Of a DNA stretch of 64,000 bases, positions 18,664 to 27,481 are shown piece by piece. Each line of letters starts with the position of its first letter. Position 1 is the stretch's first letter. A program made the position numbers and the translations under genes. The notes beneath the pieces are model-generated. The model made no database searches and had not been told where the DNA came from. It was given only the letters and a program-made list of their open reading frames with translations. Source of the DNA: Algoriphagus marinus (GTDB taxonomy: Bacteria; Bacteroidota; Bacteroidia; Cytophagales; Cyclobacteriaceae); contig NZ_MSPQ01000008.1 in NCBI RefSeq assembly GCF_001936475.1, forward strand, positions 124,001-188,000, read 5' to 3'.

Positions 18664-19110
18664 ATGGAAGAAAAACTATCCAGAAACGCATTCTTAAAAT
18701 CCCTTGGGTTTAAAGGTGCTTCGCTTTTAGCCGTCTATTGTGCTGTACCCGCTTTAAGCAGTTGTATCAATGAACCTTCTCCAAACGATCCAGGAGGAGG
18801 CGGTTCCACTATAGATTTCACACTTGATCTTAATGATTCAGCCTATTCTGCGCTAAAAACTGTTGGAAAGTATGTCATTGCCAATAGGATAGTGATCGCC
18901 AGAATCTCCTCGACTACTTTCGCTGCTGTCACTCAGGTTTGTTCGCACGAGAACAAAGCAAAAGTAATCTATCGTAATGCTGAGTTTTATTGTCCGGAGC
19001 ATGGTGCAAAGTATGATGTGAACGGACGAGGACTTAACTCCAATGGGAAAAATGGCTTGACGGTTTATATGACAGCTTTTGATGGAAGTCTACTCCGGGT
19101 TTTTTCTTAA
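18664..19110 (+). CDS. Rieske-type [2Fe-2S] lipoprotein (module 1)
   Basis: A 148-residue exported Rieske protein. The N-terminus (LSRNAFLKSLGFKG then hydrophobic, ending ALSSC) looks like a Tat-like signal with one arginine replaced by asparagine and a lipobox. The cluster-binding motifs are CSH and CPEH (VCSHENKAKV and YCPEHGAKYD), 15-20 residues apart. It is probably a periplasmic electron carrier. It is followed 9 bp later by a DUF5777 barrel and then by a YceI protein; the same three families recur at 45810-47700. Confidence 0.82.
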   Translation: MEEKLSRNAFLKSLGFKGASLLAVYCAVPALSSCINEPSPNDPGGGGSTIDFTLDLNDSAYSALKTVGKYVIANRIVIARISSTTFAAVTQVCSHENKAKVIYRNAEFYCPEHGAKYDVNGRGLNSNGKNGLTVYMTAFDGSLLRVFS

Positions 19111-19119
19111 TAAAAGACC

Positions 19120-20064
19120 ATGCGAATCAAAAATATATTGCTCTCTGTATTTATCCTTTTTTTTGGATTAGTAGGAAAAGCATTTGCTCAGGATGATTTG
19201 ATGGCAATGTTGGATGAGGATCTTTCTAAAGAACCGGTTTATACATACGCCACTTTCAAAGCAACCCGACTAATCAATGGTCAGACCGTGGAAACTATTT
19301 CAAAAAAGCACCTCAACTTCTGGATTTCCCATCGTTTTGGTGCAGTGAATAGCGGATTCATAAACAATTTCTTTGGGCTGGATGAAGCAAAAATCCGCTT
19401 GGGATTAGAATATGGAATAACTGACCAATGGTTAATAGGCGCAGGAAGAAGTTCAATGGAAAAGACATATGATTTCTATTCAAAATATAAAGTACTGCGC
19501 CAATCAAATAAAATCCCGGTCACAGTCACAGTAATGGGAGGTTGGGCCATCAATACCATGAATACGGGATATATCACCGAAACTGGTGCTGAGATGAAGT
19601 TCTTCAATAATCTTGAGCGATACTCCTATCATGGGCAGTTACTAATTGCTCGTAAATTCAATGAAAAACTTTCTCTTCAACTAATGCCAACCGTTCTACA
19701 TCAGAATCGAGTGGAAAGTGCATCAATCGAAAACACAATGCTTTCCATGGGAGGCGGGGGTAGATACAAACTCTCAAACAGAATTACGCTTTCGGCCGAA
19801 TATTACTACAACTTGGTGGATAAAAACCAATATCAAAGTGAAACAGGTCTTCCCTACCCTTTTCACAACTCCCTTTCTTTGGGTGTAGATATTGAGACCG
19901 GTGGACACGTCTTTCAGCTTCATTTCACCAACTCTAAAGGTATGATTGAAAAACAGTTTATCGGGCAGACAATCGGTACCTGGGAAAACAAGGATATTTT
20001 CTATGGATTCAATATTGCAAGAACATTCAGTCTGGATAAGTCAGCAAAAAAGAAAATCAAATGA
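19120..20064 (+). CDS. DUF5777 beta-barrel protein (module 1)
   Basis: A 314-residue exported protein with a signal peptide (residues 1-23, ends GKAFAQ). The mature part is rich in alternating beta strands and fits the DUF5777 outer-membrane barrel family: HLNFWISHRFGAVNSG and NNFFGLDEAKIRLGLEYG are the conserved start. It has a paralogue at 45810-46673 with aligned segments such as GIENLFGLDNGANIQFSFEF. It probably forms an outer-membrane barrel linked to the neighbouring Rieske protein. Confidence 0.8.
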   Translation: MRIKNILLSVFILFFGLVGKAFAQDDLMAMLDEDLSKEPVYTYATFKATRLINGQTVETISKKHLNFWISHRFGAVNSGFINNFFGLDEAKIRLGLEYGITDQWLIGAGRSSMEKTYDFYSKYKVLRQSNKIPVTVTVMGGWAINTMNTGYITETGAEMKFFNNLERYSYHGQLLIARKFNEKLSLQLMPTVLHQNRVESASIENTMLSMGGGGRYKLSNRITLSAEYYYNLVDKNQYQSETGLPYPFHNSLSLGVDIETGGHVFQLHFTNSKGMIEKQFIGQTIGTWENKDIFYGFNIARTFSLDKSAKKKIK

Positions 20065-20329
20065 AATGCCCATAAGAAAAGTGCTCAAACAGGGCAATGA
20101 TTATTCAGGGCAATCATTATGACCATTAAAAAATCAATAATAAACAGATGAAATGCCCATGAGAAGTATCTTCTCTCACACAGGGGGATGATTATCAAGG
20201 GCATTCCATATGGCCTCTAAAAAACAAAATTATAAACATATGAAATCGGGCAAAACCAAAGATTCACAAAATGGTGTATTTATCAGCTTTGCGAGATTCC
20301 ATGCGACCCATGAAAAACAAGTATAACGC
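20061..20329 (+). repeat. Three imperfect tandem units preceding YceI (87, 92 and 90 bp)
   Basis: The 3' end of the DUF5777 gene runs into three imperfect tandem segments, at 20061-20147, 20148-20239 and 20240-20329. Each opens with ATGAAA (units 1 and 2 share ATGAAATGCCCAT; unit 3 has ATGAAATCGGGC) and contains a GCCC...GGGC inverted pair, then ends in an A-rich stretch before the next ATG. The last unit leads directly into the true YceI start. They do not read as a conserved peptide, so a leader RNA or slipped-strand duplication is more likely. Confidence 0.55.
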
Positions 20330-20881
20330 ATGAAAAAGCTAATCATCTTCGTATTCCTTTACTGTTCTCAATTTGTAATTGGAAGTGCTGTTGCACAAAC
20401 GCTCTTTTCAACCTCAACAGGTGAGATCTCTTTTTATTCTTCTACCCCAGTGGAAGATATAAGCGCTGTGAATAAAAAAGTCGGCAGTATCATCAATTCA
20501 GATACGCGTGAAGTTGCAGTTCAAATGCGAATCACTGATTTTTCATTTCCTAATAAATTGATGCAAGAGCATTTCAATGAAAATTATCTAGAAAGCGAAA
20601 AGTATCCAACGGCATCATTTAGAGGTAAAATCATTGGTAATGAAGATTTTACTGTGCCCGGAGATTACGCTGTAAAAGCCACTGGTTTGATGAAAATTCA
20701 TGGAGTGGAAAAACCTATGGATTTGATCGGTAAGATCCATTCAGATGGTAAACTGTTAAATCTCAAAGTTGAATTTTTAATCAAACTTGTTGATTATAAA
20801 ATTGAGATCCCAACCTTGGTTTTCGCAAAGATTGCTGAGGAAATACAAGTCAAAGGAACGCTGGACTTGGTGAAAAAATAA
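20330..20881 (+). CDS. YceI-family periplasmic protein (module 1)
   Basis: A 183-residue exported protein: signal peptide to about residue 23 (ends SAVAQ). The YceI lipocalin-like barrel is shown by STSTGEISFYSSTPVEDISA at the N-terminus, the central MQEHFNENYLESEKYPTASF and the HGVEKPMDL segment. YceI proteins bind isoprenoid lipids such as polyprenyl chains. A paralogue lies at 46673-47212. In this locus it follows a Rieske and a DUF5777 gene. Confidence 0.88.
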   Translation: MKKLIIFVFLYCSQFVIGSAVAQTLFSTSTGEISFYSSTPVEDISAVNKKVGSIINSDTREVAVQMRITDFSFPNKLMQEHFNENYLESEKYPTASFRGKIIGNEDFTVPGDYAVKATGLMKIHGVEKPMDLIGKIHSDGKLLNLKVEFLIKLVDYKIEIPTLVFAKIAEEIQVKGTLDLVKK

Positions 20882-20930
20882 GAATTTCAAATGTTAGGAT
20901 AAATTCCATTTTTGAATTTATGATTCAAAA

Positions 20931-20966
20931 AAAAGCCGTTGAAGTGAATACACTTCAATGGCTTTT
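20931..20966. terminator. Terminator between convergent genes
   Basis: A 16-bp near-perfect stem (AAAAGCCGTTGAAGTG / CACTTCAATGGCTTTT, one G-T-type mismatch) with an AATA loop and T-rich flank, positioned after the YceI stop and before the stop of the convergent minus-strand gene at 20989. Confidence 0.85.
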
Positions 20967-20988
20967 AATTTTTAAACTTTATCGGATT

Positions 20989-22656
20989 TTAAGAAAAAAG
21001 CTTTTCCAGAATCTTGTAGGTAATCAAATAAGTAGGCCTCACCCCTTCCATCCCCAAAGCTCCGGATGCTAAAGTGCTTCCAGTCTCCAAAGGATTATCA
21101 GATGCATAATAAGCATATAGCACTTTAACGTTTGACCGTATGCTTCTACGGATTTTTGAAGCAGACTGAATCGCTTTTTGATAATGTGCTCCTTCCATTT
21201 CCAAACCTACAGCATGCCAGGAAGACTCCATAAAATAAGTCAGAATGTCTTTATTCTGAAGGGAAGTTCCCAATACAGTAACCATTGAACCAGAATAAAC
21301 CCCTAAGCCATAGCCTTCGAAATCTGATTTTTTGAACTCGTTTTTGAATGGATAATTATCTGCAGTTCCTTCAAAAACATGTGAGTTTGGAATCATCAAA
21401 TCTCCCTTTCCTCCATAAAGTATTCCCGCTTTACCCATGATAGAGGTTGAAATGATATCCAAAGGACTGGTTTTTTCTTCCCTATGATATGGCTTCAACA
21501 ATTCATCAAAACATTCATAAGCCTGTTCCCCAAAAGCATAATCCATCACCACAAAAACAGGTCTTTTACTCTTGTCTTTGGGTAAAATTACTCCAGGAAT
21601 CAGCTCATCTTTTTCCAATAATGCTGTATCAATAATTTGAGCACCAATATTTGTCCCAGATTCATCCGGGAGATTGATAAATCCATGCTCCAATGCATAA
21701 TCTTCTATAGCTTTCCCCTGATTCCCTTTCGTGTTTGTGCTGATATCCATCACCACATCCTCCAATGATTGGTAATCCTTGAGATCGAGAAGTTGAAAAC
21801 CATAAATGGTATTCAATACAGAATGAAGATTGGCAGAGATAATATGAATAGGACGTTTTAAAAGGTCTTTTTGATCCAATGTAGCTTTGATCCTTTTTGC
21901 CCAAAGCTCTCCATATACGTGATGACCTACCCTTTCCCGAAGGGTAGCTGAGAAGGAAATCTCTCGATCCATTCCTTGAACACTCTCTTCAAAAGCCAAC
22001 TTTCCTAAGTGATAAATAATTGAAAATAGGCTATTTGAATTCGAGCTACGCTTAAATTTATCTACAGCAAATAAGGTTTCCTCAAAGGTACGGCCGATCA
22101 AATGACTCAAATAAGCACTGGCTGCTTCTTTATTAAAGTCTTCACCATTTTGCTCTTTTGTCACTATCTCTTCCAGCATACGCCAGTTGGTATTTATTTT
22201 ACCTTTGGCATCTGTACTGTTTTGAAAGATTTTATTGGATTCGATATTCAAAAATGTCAAATGAGTAAGAATATCATAGATGTCGGAGCGGCCTCTTGTC
22301 ATCTCCACATACATAATATGCTCATCCAAACGGTAGCAGTTTCGCTTTCGCTTTGGAGGAATGATCGGAGTTAGTTTAGAAGATTCGTAGCCCTCTCTAC
22401 TGATCAACCGGACATAGCGACATTCTTCTATACCTCGTGGAAGTCGTTCCATTACATACAGCAATCCATCAAGCTCCACTTTTTCAGGATCGGTAATCGT
22501 ACCGTAGATTTCAGGGCTTAGGATTCGAAGTGCCTCTACTAAGCCTTCGCCTGATATACCATTTGGTTTATAGACTCCTCGGGTGAATAAATGCCTCATC
22601 GTAATGTATAATCGCTCAATGGCAGCTCGGGATTCTTGGGCTCTAGTTCTTTTCAT
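20989..22656 (-). CDS. Nucleoside-phosphorylase-like protein (DUF6909-like), large
   Basis: A 555-residue soluble protein. The N-terminal 230 residues are helical with no recognised motif. The C-terminal part (about 265-555) resembles the purine-nucleoside/MTA phosphorylase fold: ISTSIMGKAGILYGGKGDL, VYSGSMVTVLGTSL, and AVGLEMEGAHY, which matches the (G/A)xExE-type ribose-binding motif (EMEG), followed by YYASDNPL (Asp). I recall such Bacteroidota proteins as DUF6909, but I am not certain of the number. The reaction is not known; phosphorylase or nucleosidase activity is an inference from the motif. Confidence 0.65.
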   Translation of the reverse strand: MKRTRAQESRAAIERLYITMRHLFTRGVYKPNGISGEGLVEALRILSPEIYGTITDPEKVELDGLLYVMERLPRGIEECRYVRLISREGYESSKLTPIIPPKRKRNCYRLDEHIMYVEMTRGRSDIYDILTHLTFLNIESNKIFQNSTDAKGKINTNWRMLEEIVTKEQNGEDFNKEAASAYLSHLIGRTFEETLFAVDKFKRSSNSNSLFSIIYHLGKLAFEESVQGMDREISFSATLRERVGHHVYGELWAKRIKATLDQKDLLKRPIHIISANLHSVLNTIYGFQLLDLKDYQSLEDVVMDISTNTKGNQGKAIEDYALEHGFINLPDESGTNIGAQIIDTALLEKDELIPGVILPKDKSKRPVFVVMDYAFGEQAYECFDELLKPYHREEKTSPLDIISTSIMGKAGILYGGKGDLMIPNSHVFEGTADNYPFKNEFKKSDFEGYGLGVYSGSMVTVLGTSLQNKDILTYFMESSWHAVGLEMEGAHYQKAIQSASKIRRSIRSNVKVLYAYYASDNPLETGSTLASGALGMEGVRPTYLITYKILEKLFS

Positions 22657-22685
22657 ATGAATACAATAGCTTCTTAAATAGCCAT

Positions 22686-22701
22686 CCCGATAGCTATCGG
22701 G
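22686..22701. repeat. Dispersed palindrome CCCGATAGCTATCGGG
   Basis: Perfect 16-bp palindrome in the intergenic gap between the MsrA gene and the DUF6909-like gene. The same sequence with one more G:C pair at each end occurs at 45774-45791, and a degenerate copy (CCCCCACTAACTATCGGGG) near 45656-45674. Confidence 0.75.
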
Positions 22702-22801
22702 AGGAATCTCGCAAAGTACCTAATCGTACAGGCATTTGACTTTCTTGTCATGCTCGATTTCATCATTGCAAATTAGTTTTGCAGGACAAAAGTAGGAAAT
22801 C

Positions 22802-23368
22802 CTATTTTAATCGATCACTAAAAAATTTCTTTAGCTTATCCACTTTCGGTTTTACCACAATTTGACAATAAGGTTGACTTCCGTTCAAATTGTAATAATC
22901 CTGATGATAGTTCTCCGCCGGATAAAAATTAGTGAAGGCAGTAATCTCTGTGACAATCGGGCGATCAAAAACCTTAGAATCATTAAGTTCTCCTTTTAGC
23001 TTTTCAGCAATCTCGCGCTGCGATGTAGTATTGTAAAATATAGCAGATCGATATTGAGGACCTACATCGGCACCTTGACGATTTAATGTTGTGGGATCAT
23101 GAGTAACCCAAAAAACCTCCAAAATTTCTTCTAGAGAAATCACTTTAGGGTCGAAATAAACTTCAATTACCTCAGCATGTCCGGTAGTGCCATTACAAAT
23201 TTCCCGGTAAGAGGGATCTTCAACAAATCCACCAGAGTAACCTGAAACAACTTTTTCTACTCCTTTCAGTCTTTGAAAAACTGCTTCTGTGCACCAAAAG
23301 CAACCAGCACCTAAAGTGATTAATTCTAAGCCATCAGGAATGGAAAGCGAAGTTGTAGGAAGATTCAT
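22802..23368 (-). CDS. msrA: Peptide-methionine (S)-S-oxide reductase
   Basis: A 188-residue MsrA with the active site motif GCFWCTE near residues 20-26 and conserved GYSGG and NYHQDYY segments. It reduces methionine-S-sulfoxide in proteins using thioredoxin. The reading frame extends upstream to a TTG at 23410, but an ATG at 23368 starts just before the conserved domain and is preferred. No signal peptide is seen, so it is cytoplasmic. It directly precedes (by reading order follows) the small winged-helix gene. Confidence 0.93.
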   Translation of the reverse strand: MNLPTTSLSIPDGLELITLGAGCFWCTEAVFQRLKGVEKVVSGYSGGFVEDPSYREICNGTTGHAEVIEVYFDPKVISLEEILEVFWVTHDPTTLNRQGADVGPQYRSAIFYNTTSQREIAEKLKGELNDSKVFDRPIVTEITAFTNFYPAENYHQDYYNLNGSQPYCQIVVKPKVDKLKKFFSDRLK

Positions 23369-23410
23369 AGAATTATATTTTCTGTTCAAAAAATTAAAAC
23401 CCAATAACAA

Positions 23411-23659
23411 TCAGATAAGTTTGGAAGGTTTACTGATTTTGGAATTATGGGGTAGATCATGGTTGAGATTTATAAATTCACTATCAGATTTGATTTCTAT
23501 CAAACCCTCCTGGTACAGTTGTTTAACTGTAAGAAAAACATCCTCTTGAAATAACTCCCAATCTTCCGGATACATTTGCTGTATTACTTCCAAAGGAGAG
23601 AACTCAACTCCTTTTTTTTGATTAAGCATTGCTAGTATCGCGATTCTGAGAATGTCCAC
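23411..23659 (-). CDS. Small DUF3253-like winged-helix protein
   Basis: An 82-residue protein starting at a GTG codon. Its layout (ILRIAILAML, then FSPLEVIQQMYPEDWELFQEDVFLTVKQL, then GLIEI) resembles the DUF3253 winged helix, in which a helix pair and a short hairpin follow PSEV and W. The wing sequence is short. It may bind nucleic acid or be a small regulator. It sits between msrA and a methyltransferase gene on the same strand with 10 bp spacing. Assignment is moderate. Confidence 0.55.
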   Translation of the reverse strand: MDILRIAILAMLNQKKGVEFSPLEVIQQMYPEDWELFQEDVFLTVKQLYQEGLIEIKSDSEFINLNHDLPHNSKISKPSKLI

Positions 23660-23669
23660 AAGGAATTAA

Positions 23670-24212
23670 TCAATTGCATACCATGACAAATGCAGGCGGT
23701 AAATTTTTTAGAGTAAAGCTGGTTTTAACCCTTTCGAAATGCTTTTTGAATAAGTTTTTCAACAAGTAAGAATAACAAATCTGAATAAAAAATCCATTTG
23801 GGGATAGTGCGAGCTTACTCTGCTCCAAAATCTGATATTTTACATCTAAGGGAATCAAACTAAATGGTAATGAAGAAAGTACATAATCCGCTTTTTTCCC
23901 TTTAAGATATAAGTGGATATTTTCTGCTGAATCATTGATGATATGGACATTTTCTTGTGGAAAAAGCTTTTCCATAGAGTCACAAAATGATTTGTTAATT
24001 TCAAAAACAAATAACTCGGCATTTGGCGACATGCGATCCACAATCCCTTGAGTGATACTTCCATCTCCACCTCCCAGCTCGACAATTATCTTTGAATCCG
24101 CAATGTTTGCATGCGAAAGCATTTTTGCTACCAGTGCCTTTGAACTAAATGTCAATGCTCCTGTGGTACTGATATTTGAGTAGAGCTCTACCCATAAATC
24201 TGATTTAGTCAT
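23670..24212 (-). CDS. SAM-dependent methyltransferase (phospholipid N-methyltransferase/rRNA-adenine type)
   Basis: A class I methyltransferase of about 180 residues. Motif I is LGGGDGSIT (residues near 50), followed by the FVFEIN acid end of beta 2. The KADYVLSSLPFSLI segment resembles the (N/D/S)PP(Y/F)-like acceptor site of RrnaAD or PmtA-type enzymes, but with SLPF rather than NPPY. I use the ATG at 24212; a TTG at 24233 also opens the frame. Substrate could be phosphatidylethanolamine or a small molecule; not certain. Confidence 0.75.
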   Translation of the reverse strand: MTKSDLWVELYSNISTTGALTFSSKALVAKMLSHANIADSKIIVELGGGDGSITQGIVDRMSPNAELFVFEINKSFCDSMEKLFPQENVHIINDSAENIHLYLKGKKADYVLSSLPFSLIPLDVKYQILEQSKLALSPNGFFIQICYSYLLKNLFKKHFERVKTSFTLKNLPPAFVMVCN

Positions 24213-24261
24213 ATATCTTTTTTCGGACTCCAAGATATCTTATTTTGCCCTATATTTTAAT

Positions 24262-24269
24262 TAGATTTG
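24262..24269 (+). promoter_or_regulatory. Candidate -7 box TAGATTTG
   Basis: An exact match to the Bacteroidota -7 consensus TAnnTTTG, 19 bp before the ATG of the LtaS-like gene. The nearest upstream TTTG (24244-24247) is only 14 bp away, shorter than the usual 19-21 bp, so the -33 box is weak. Confidence 0.4.
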
Positions 24270-24288
24270 CCTAAGAAATATTATAAAT

Positions 24289-26301
24289 ATGGCCCAAAAG
24301 GCTGAAATCCACTCAGATTTACCAGTAAAAATTCAAACTACCCTGAAAAATTTCTGGGGTATGTCCTTGATATTCTTTATTCTAATGATCGGATTCCGTT
24401 TCTTGGAATTAAAGCTTGTTTTCGATTCTCATATTTTACCTTTTCAGTTTGATGAGGTTTTGACTGTAGGATTGCTGGATGATATCAGCTGGTACTTTTA
24501 TTTCGTGGGATTGCTTTTAATCTTACACGGTATTGTTTCTTTTTTTTCAATTAAAATTGCCAAATGGTTCAGCCAATTAATATTTGGGATTGCATTAGTA
24601 ATTCAACTGGCACTAACTTTTTACTTCTCTAGATCTCTGATTCCCTTAGGAAAGGATCTTTACGCCTACAGTACTTCTGATTTGATTTTGACGGTAGAAG
24701 CTTCAGGCCAACTGAACCCCACCAACTTGATTTTTATTGGGATTTTCTTTGTGGTGCTCCTCTTTTTATTACAAACTGGTATTTGGATCATGCGGCTGTC
24801 GCTAAGGAGTTACCTCTATGTAACGGGAATTTCCTATTTGTTACTTTTGGTCGCTGTAATAAATCCACTTGTTGATTTAAAAAGTCAGGATGAGACTAAG
24901 CAAAACATTAAGTTGAATAAATCCAGTTTTTTGGCTTTTCAGACTTTTGATTACTTCATGTTTACCAATGAGTATTATTTTGATTTTTACTTAAGATCAA
25001 CAAATGAAGGACTAGCCGTGAAGAAGGATTATTTTGATCCTTCTTTTCCATTTGCTTTCAAAGCAAACTATCCAGATGTATTGGGGCCCTATTTCGATAG
25101 CTTGGAAAAGGCTCCGGATATAGTTTTCGTTTTAATCGAAAGTATGGGAAAAGCCTATTCTGGGACAGATGCTTATTTAGGAAGTTTTACTCCATTTCTG
25201 GACTCCTTAGAACAGCATAGCTTAGTTTGGATGAATAATGTGTCTTCGACTGGAAGAACATTCGGGATTCTTCCAGGTATTTTTTCAGGATTGCCGTTTG
25301 GAGAAAAAGGTTTTCTGGAGCTATACCAAGATTTCCCTAAACATGAATCACTATTAAGTGTGCTGAGAGAAAATGATTATGAAGTCCGCTATTTCATTGG
25401 AGCAGATCAAAATTTCGATAATCAAGGCAGTTTCCTGAATTATCAGAAAGTAGATCAATTGGTAGATATTTTAGGTTTTGATCCGAAATATGAAAAAGCT
25501 CCTTCAAATACTGGTTTTTCGTGGGGATATTCAGATAAGGAATTGTTTCGCAATGGTTTGGAAAAACTTCCACTAAATTCCTCTAAACCCCAACTTAGAA
25601 TTTTTCAAACTCAAACTTCTCATGATCCATATCTAGTACCAGAGCTTCCGTTTTATCAAAGCAAGTTGCGAAGTCATTTGAAGGATAATTTAAAATTAAG
25701 TGATTCTCAAATTGGTGATTATCTGGCTTATGAAGACGTCTACATGACACTTTTATATGCTGATGATGCAGTTCGGGAGTTTATGGAGGCTTATTCCAAA
25801 CGTCCAGAGTTTGAAAATACGATCTTCATATTTACAGGTGATCACCGATTGCCTGACATTCCTATGTCCTCAAGATTAGACCGCTTTCATGTGCCATTGA
25901 TTATCTATTCCCCTTTGATTACTCGCCCAAGCTATTTTAGAGGAATGACAAGTCATTTTGAGGTAACACCGAGTATTCTTGCATTTCTTAGGGATCAAGC
26001 AGGTTTAAAAATGCCGGAAATAGCTACTTGGCAGGGTCAAGTTCTAGATACATCAAGGGTATTCCAATCCAAATTAGCTATGCCTTTAATGCGAAATAAG
26101 AATCAGCTCTTGGATTACTTAGACGGTGAGTTTTTCTTATCTGATGGACAGTTATTTACAATTTCAGACAATTTGAATATCGACCCTGTAACAGACAATG
26201 ATTTGACCAATAAGCTGAACGGGCAATTCGAAGATTTTAAAAACAAAAATAATTACATGGTTCAAACCCGGAAATTACTTCCTGTCCAACAGATCAATTA
26301 G
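24289..26301 (+). CDS. LtaS-like sulfatase-fold membrane enzyme
   Basis: A 670-residue protein with about five N-terminal membrane helices (residues 20-195) and an extracytoplasmic alkaline-phosphatase/sulfatase fold domain (about 270-620). Metal and nucleophile sites are readable: FVLIESMG (Glu), SSTGRTFG (Thr nucleophile), and FTGDHR (Asp, His). This is the fold of lipoteichoic acid synthase and phosphoglycerol transferases. In a Gram-negative it may transfer phosphoglycerol or phosphoethanolamine to a glycan. It converges with the neighbouring polysaccharide-type operon; the two stops overlap by 8 bp. Confidence 0.85.
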   Translation: MAQKAEIHSDLPVKIQTTLKNFWGMSLIFFILMIGFRFLELKLVFDSHILPFQFDEVLTVGLLDDISWYFYFVGLLLILHGIVSFFSIKIAKWFSQLIFGIALVIQLALTFYFSRSLIPLGKDLYAYSTSDLILTVEASGQLNPTNLIFIGIFFVVLLFLLQTGIWIMRLSLRSYLYVTGISYLLLLVAVINPLVDLKSQDETKQNIKLNKSSFLAFQTFDYFMFTNEYYFDFYLRSTNEGLAVKKDYFDPSFPFAFKANYPDVLGPYFDSLEKAPDIVFVLIESMGKAYSGTDAYLGSFTPFLDSLEQHSLVWMNNVSSTGRTFGILPGIFSGLPFGEKGFLELYQDFPKHESLLSVLRENDYEVRYFIGADQNFDNQGSFLNYQKVDQLVDILGFDPKYEKAPSNTGFSWGYSDKELFRNGLEKLPLNSSKPQLRIFQTQTSHDPYLVPELPFYQSKLRSHLKDNLKLSDSQIGDYLAYEDVYMTLLYADDAVREFMEAYSKRPEFENTIFIFTGDHRLPDIPMSSRLDRFHVPLIIYSPLITRPSYFRGMTSHFEVTPSILAFLRDQAGLKMPEIATWQGQVLDTSRVFQSKLAMPLMRNKNQLLDYLDGEFFLSDGQLFTISDNLNIDPVTDNDLTNKLNGQFEDFKNKNNYMVQTRKLLPVQQIN

Positions 26302-27472
26302 TCACCCGATCTTCAGCCTTCTCAATAATCTGAGATATTAAAGGAAAGTAGTAATTCCAAAAAAAACTTTCACGGTCCTTGTAATCTGACACTAAGTGGA
26401 ACCCTCGCCAAAGTATTGGAAGTCCCGTGAATCTAGCTGAACCCAAATCTACTTTCATATCCGTAAAATCTCCTGAAAAGTAATAAAACTGGCCCTTATC
26501 AGAATTTTTCACCACCGTGGCAGGAAAAAATCGAGGCAATCCCATTGCTTTAAGTTTCTCTAATCCTTCGGAACTTGGATTGATATCAAAATATGAAACT
26601 ACTTCGTAACCTCGATCAATTAAAACGATATCAAACCAATCCGGATATGGGACTACTTCAGGGAGTTGAAAACCTGTCTTGTTAAAATAGGGTGTTCTAA
26701 TTTCAGGGATGCGGGATTGATAATCTTTTTTATAGGTAAGCGCCTCTACTTTCCCATCTTCATGCACAAATACAAGTCCAGGACCTTTTCCTATCCACGT
26801 GTTGTCATGTTGCTCAAGGTAGTTTGTGACCAACCATTTGGGTAGCAGTGTACTTGCAGTAGTATCAAGTTCTTCAAAATAGCGTGCAATCCAACCTGTC
26901 CATTTGATTCCAAGTTCATTCTCTATTTCTGTACGGTTAAATTTTGTCGTTGGAGAATCAAAGGAATTAAATTCTACTATAGTGGTTTTGTTTTGTTTTG
27001 CGGCCTCTCTCACAAGTTTGATTTCTCCCTGATTCAAACCTCCAAATACCTTGGAAGAACGCTCTTTTTGATTGGTTTTATTTAAATCATTCTTATATAC
27101 TCCATAAGTATCTGCTAAAAAAAGCACATCAACAGGCTTAATTCTAGCTTCTATTTCAGCATCAGTGAGTTTGGAAAAGTCATCTCCAAAAGCCGGTTCA
27201 TTTTCACTTGCCAAATGATACCCGTAATAATCCTGAGTGAAATCATAGTACCTACCTTCCTTATTTTGGATTTTTTGATATTCAAGAATCCAATAGAATG
27301 ATTGGTGCTCGTTGTAGGTATCATTAGTGACTGATTTATCAATAACAACTATTTCAAGTTGCCTTATGGGATAAAACAGCCAAAAGGAATAACTAATCAA
27401 AGGGATTAGTAAAAAAGCCAGGATGATAGGTAAATATTTCCTAACTACTAATTTGAATTCTTCATTAAGCAT
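26294..27472 (-). CDS. Membrane-anchored protein of unknown function (polysaccharide operon)
   Basis: About 392 residues from the ATG at 27472 (the frame also opens at a TTG at 27481). One N-terminal membrane segment (LPIILAFLLIPLISYSFWLF) anchors an extracytoplasmic domain. Segments such as PVDVLFLADTYGVY and KQNKTTIVEFNSFDSPT recall a Rossmann/type-1 glutamine-amidotransferase-like fold, but no catalytic Cys triad is evident. It is the last gene of the operon with YaiO-like, GT2, HEAT and receiver genes, so a role in polysaccharide secretion is an inference only. Confidence 0.55.
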   Translation of the reverse strand: MLNEEFKLVVRKYLPIILAFLLIPLISYSFWLFYPIRQLEIVVIDKSVTNDTYNEHQSFYWILEYQKIQNKEGRYYDFTQDYYGYHLASENEPAFGDDFSKLTDAEIEARIKPVDVLFLADTYGVYKNDLNKTNQKERSSKVFGGLNQGEIKLVREAAKQNKTTIVEFNSFDSPTTKFNRTEIENELGIKWTGWIARYFEELDTTASTLLPKWLVTNYLEQHDNTWIGKGPGLVFVHEDGKVEALTYKKDYQSRIPEIRTPYFNKTGFQLPEVVPYPDWFDIVLIDRGYEVVSYFDINPSSEGLEKLKAMGLPRFFPATVVKNSDKGQFYYFSGDFTDMKVDLGSARFTGLPILWRGFHLVSDYKDRESFFWNYYFPLISQIIEKAEDRVTN

Positions 27473-27481
27473 AGGATTCAA

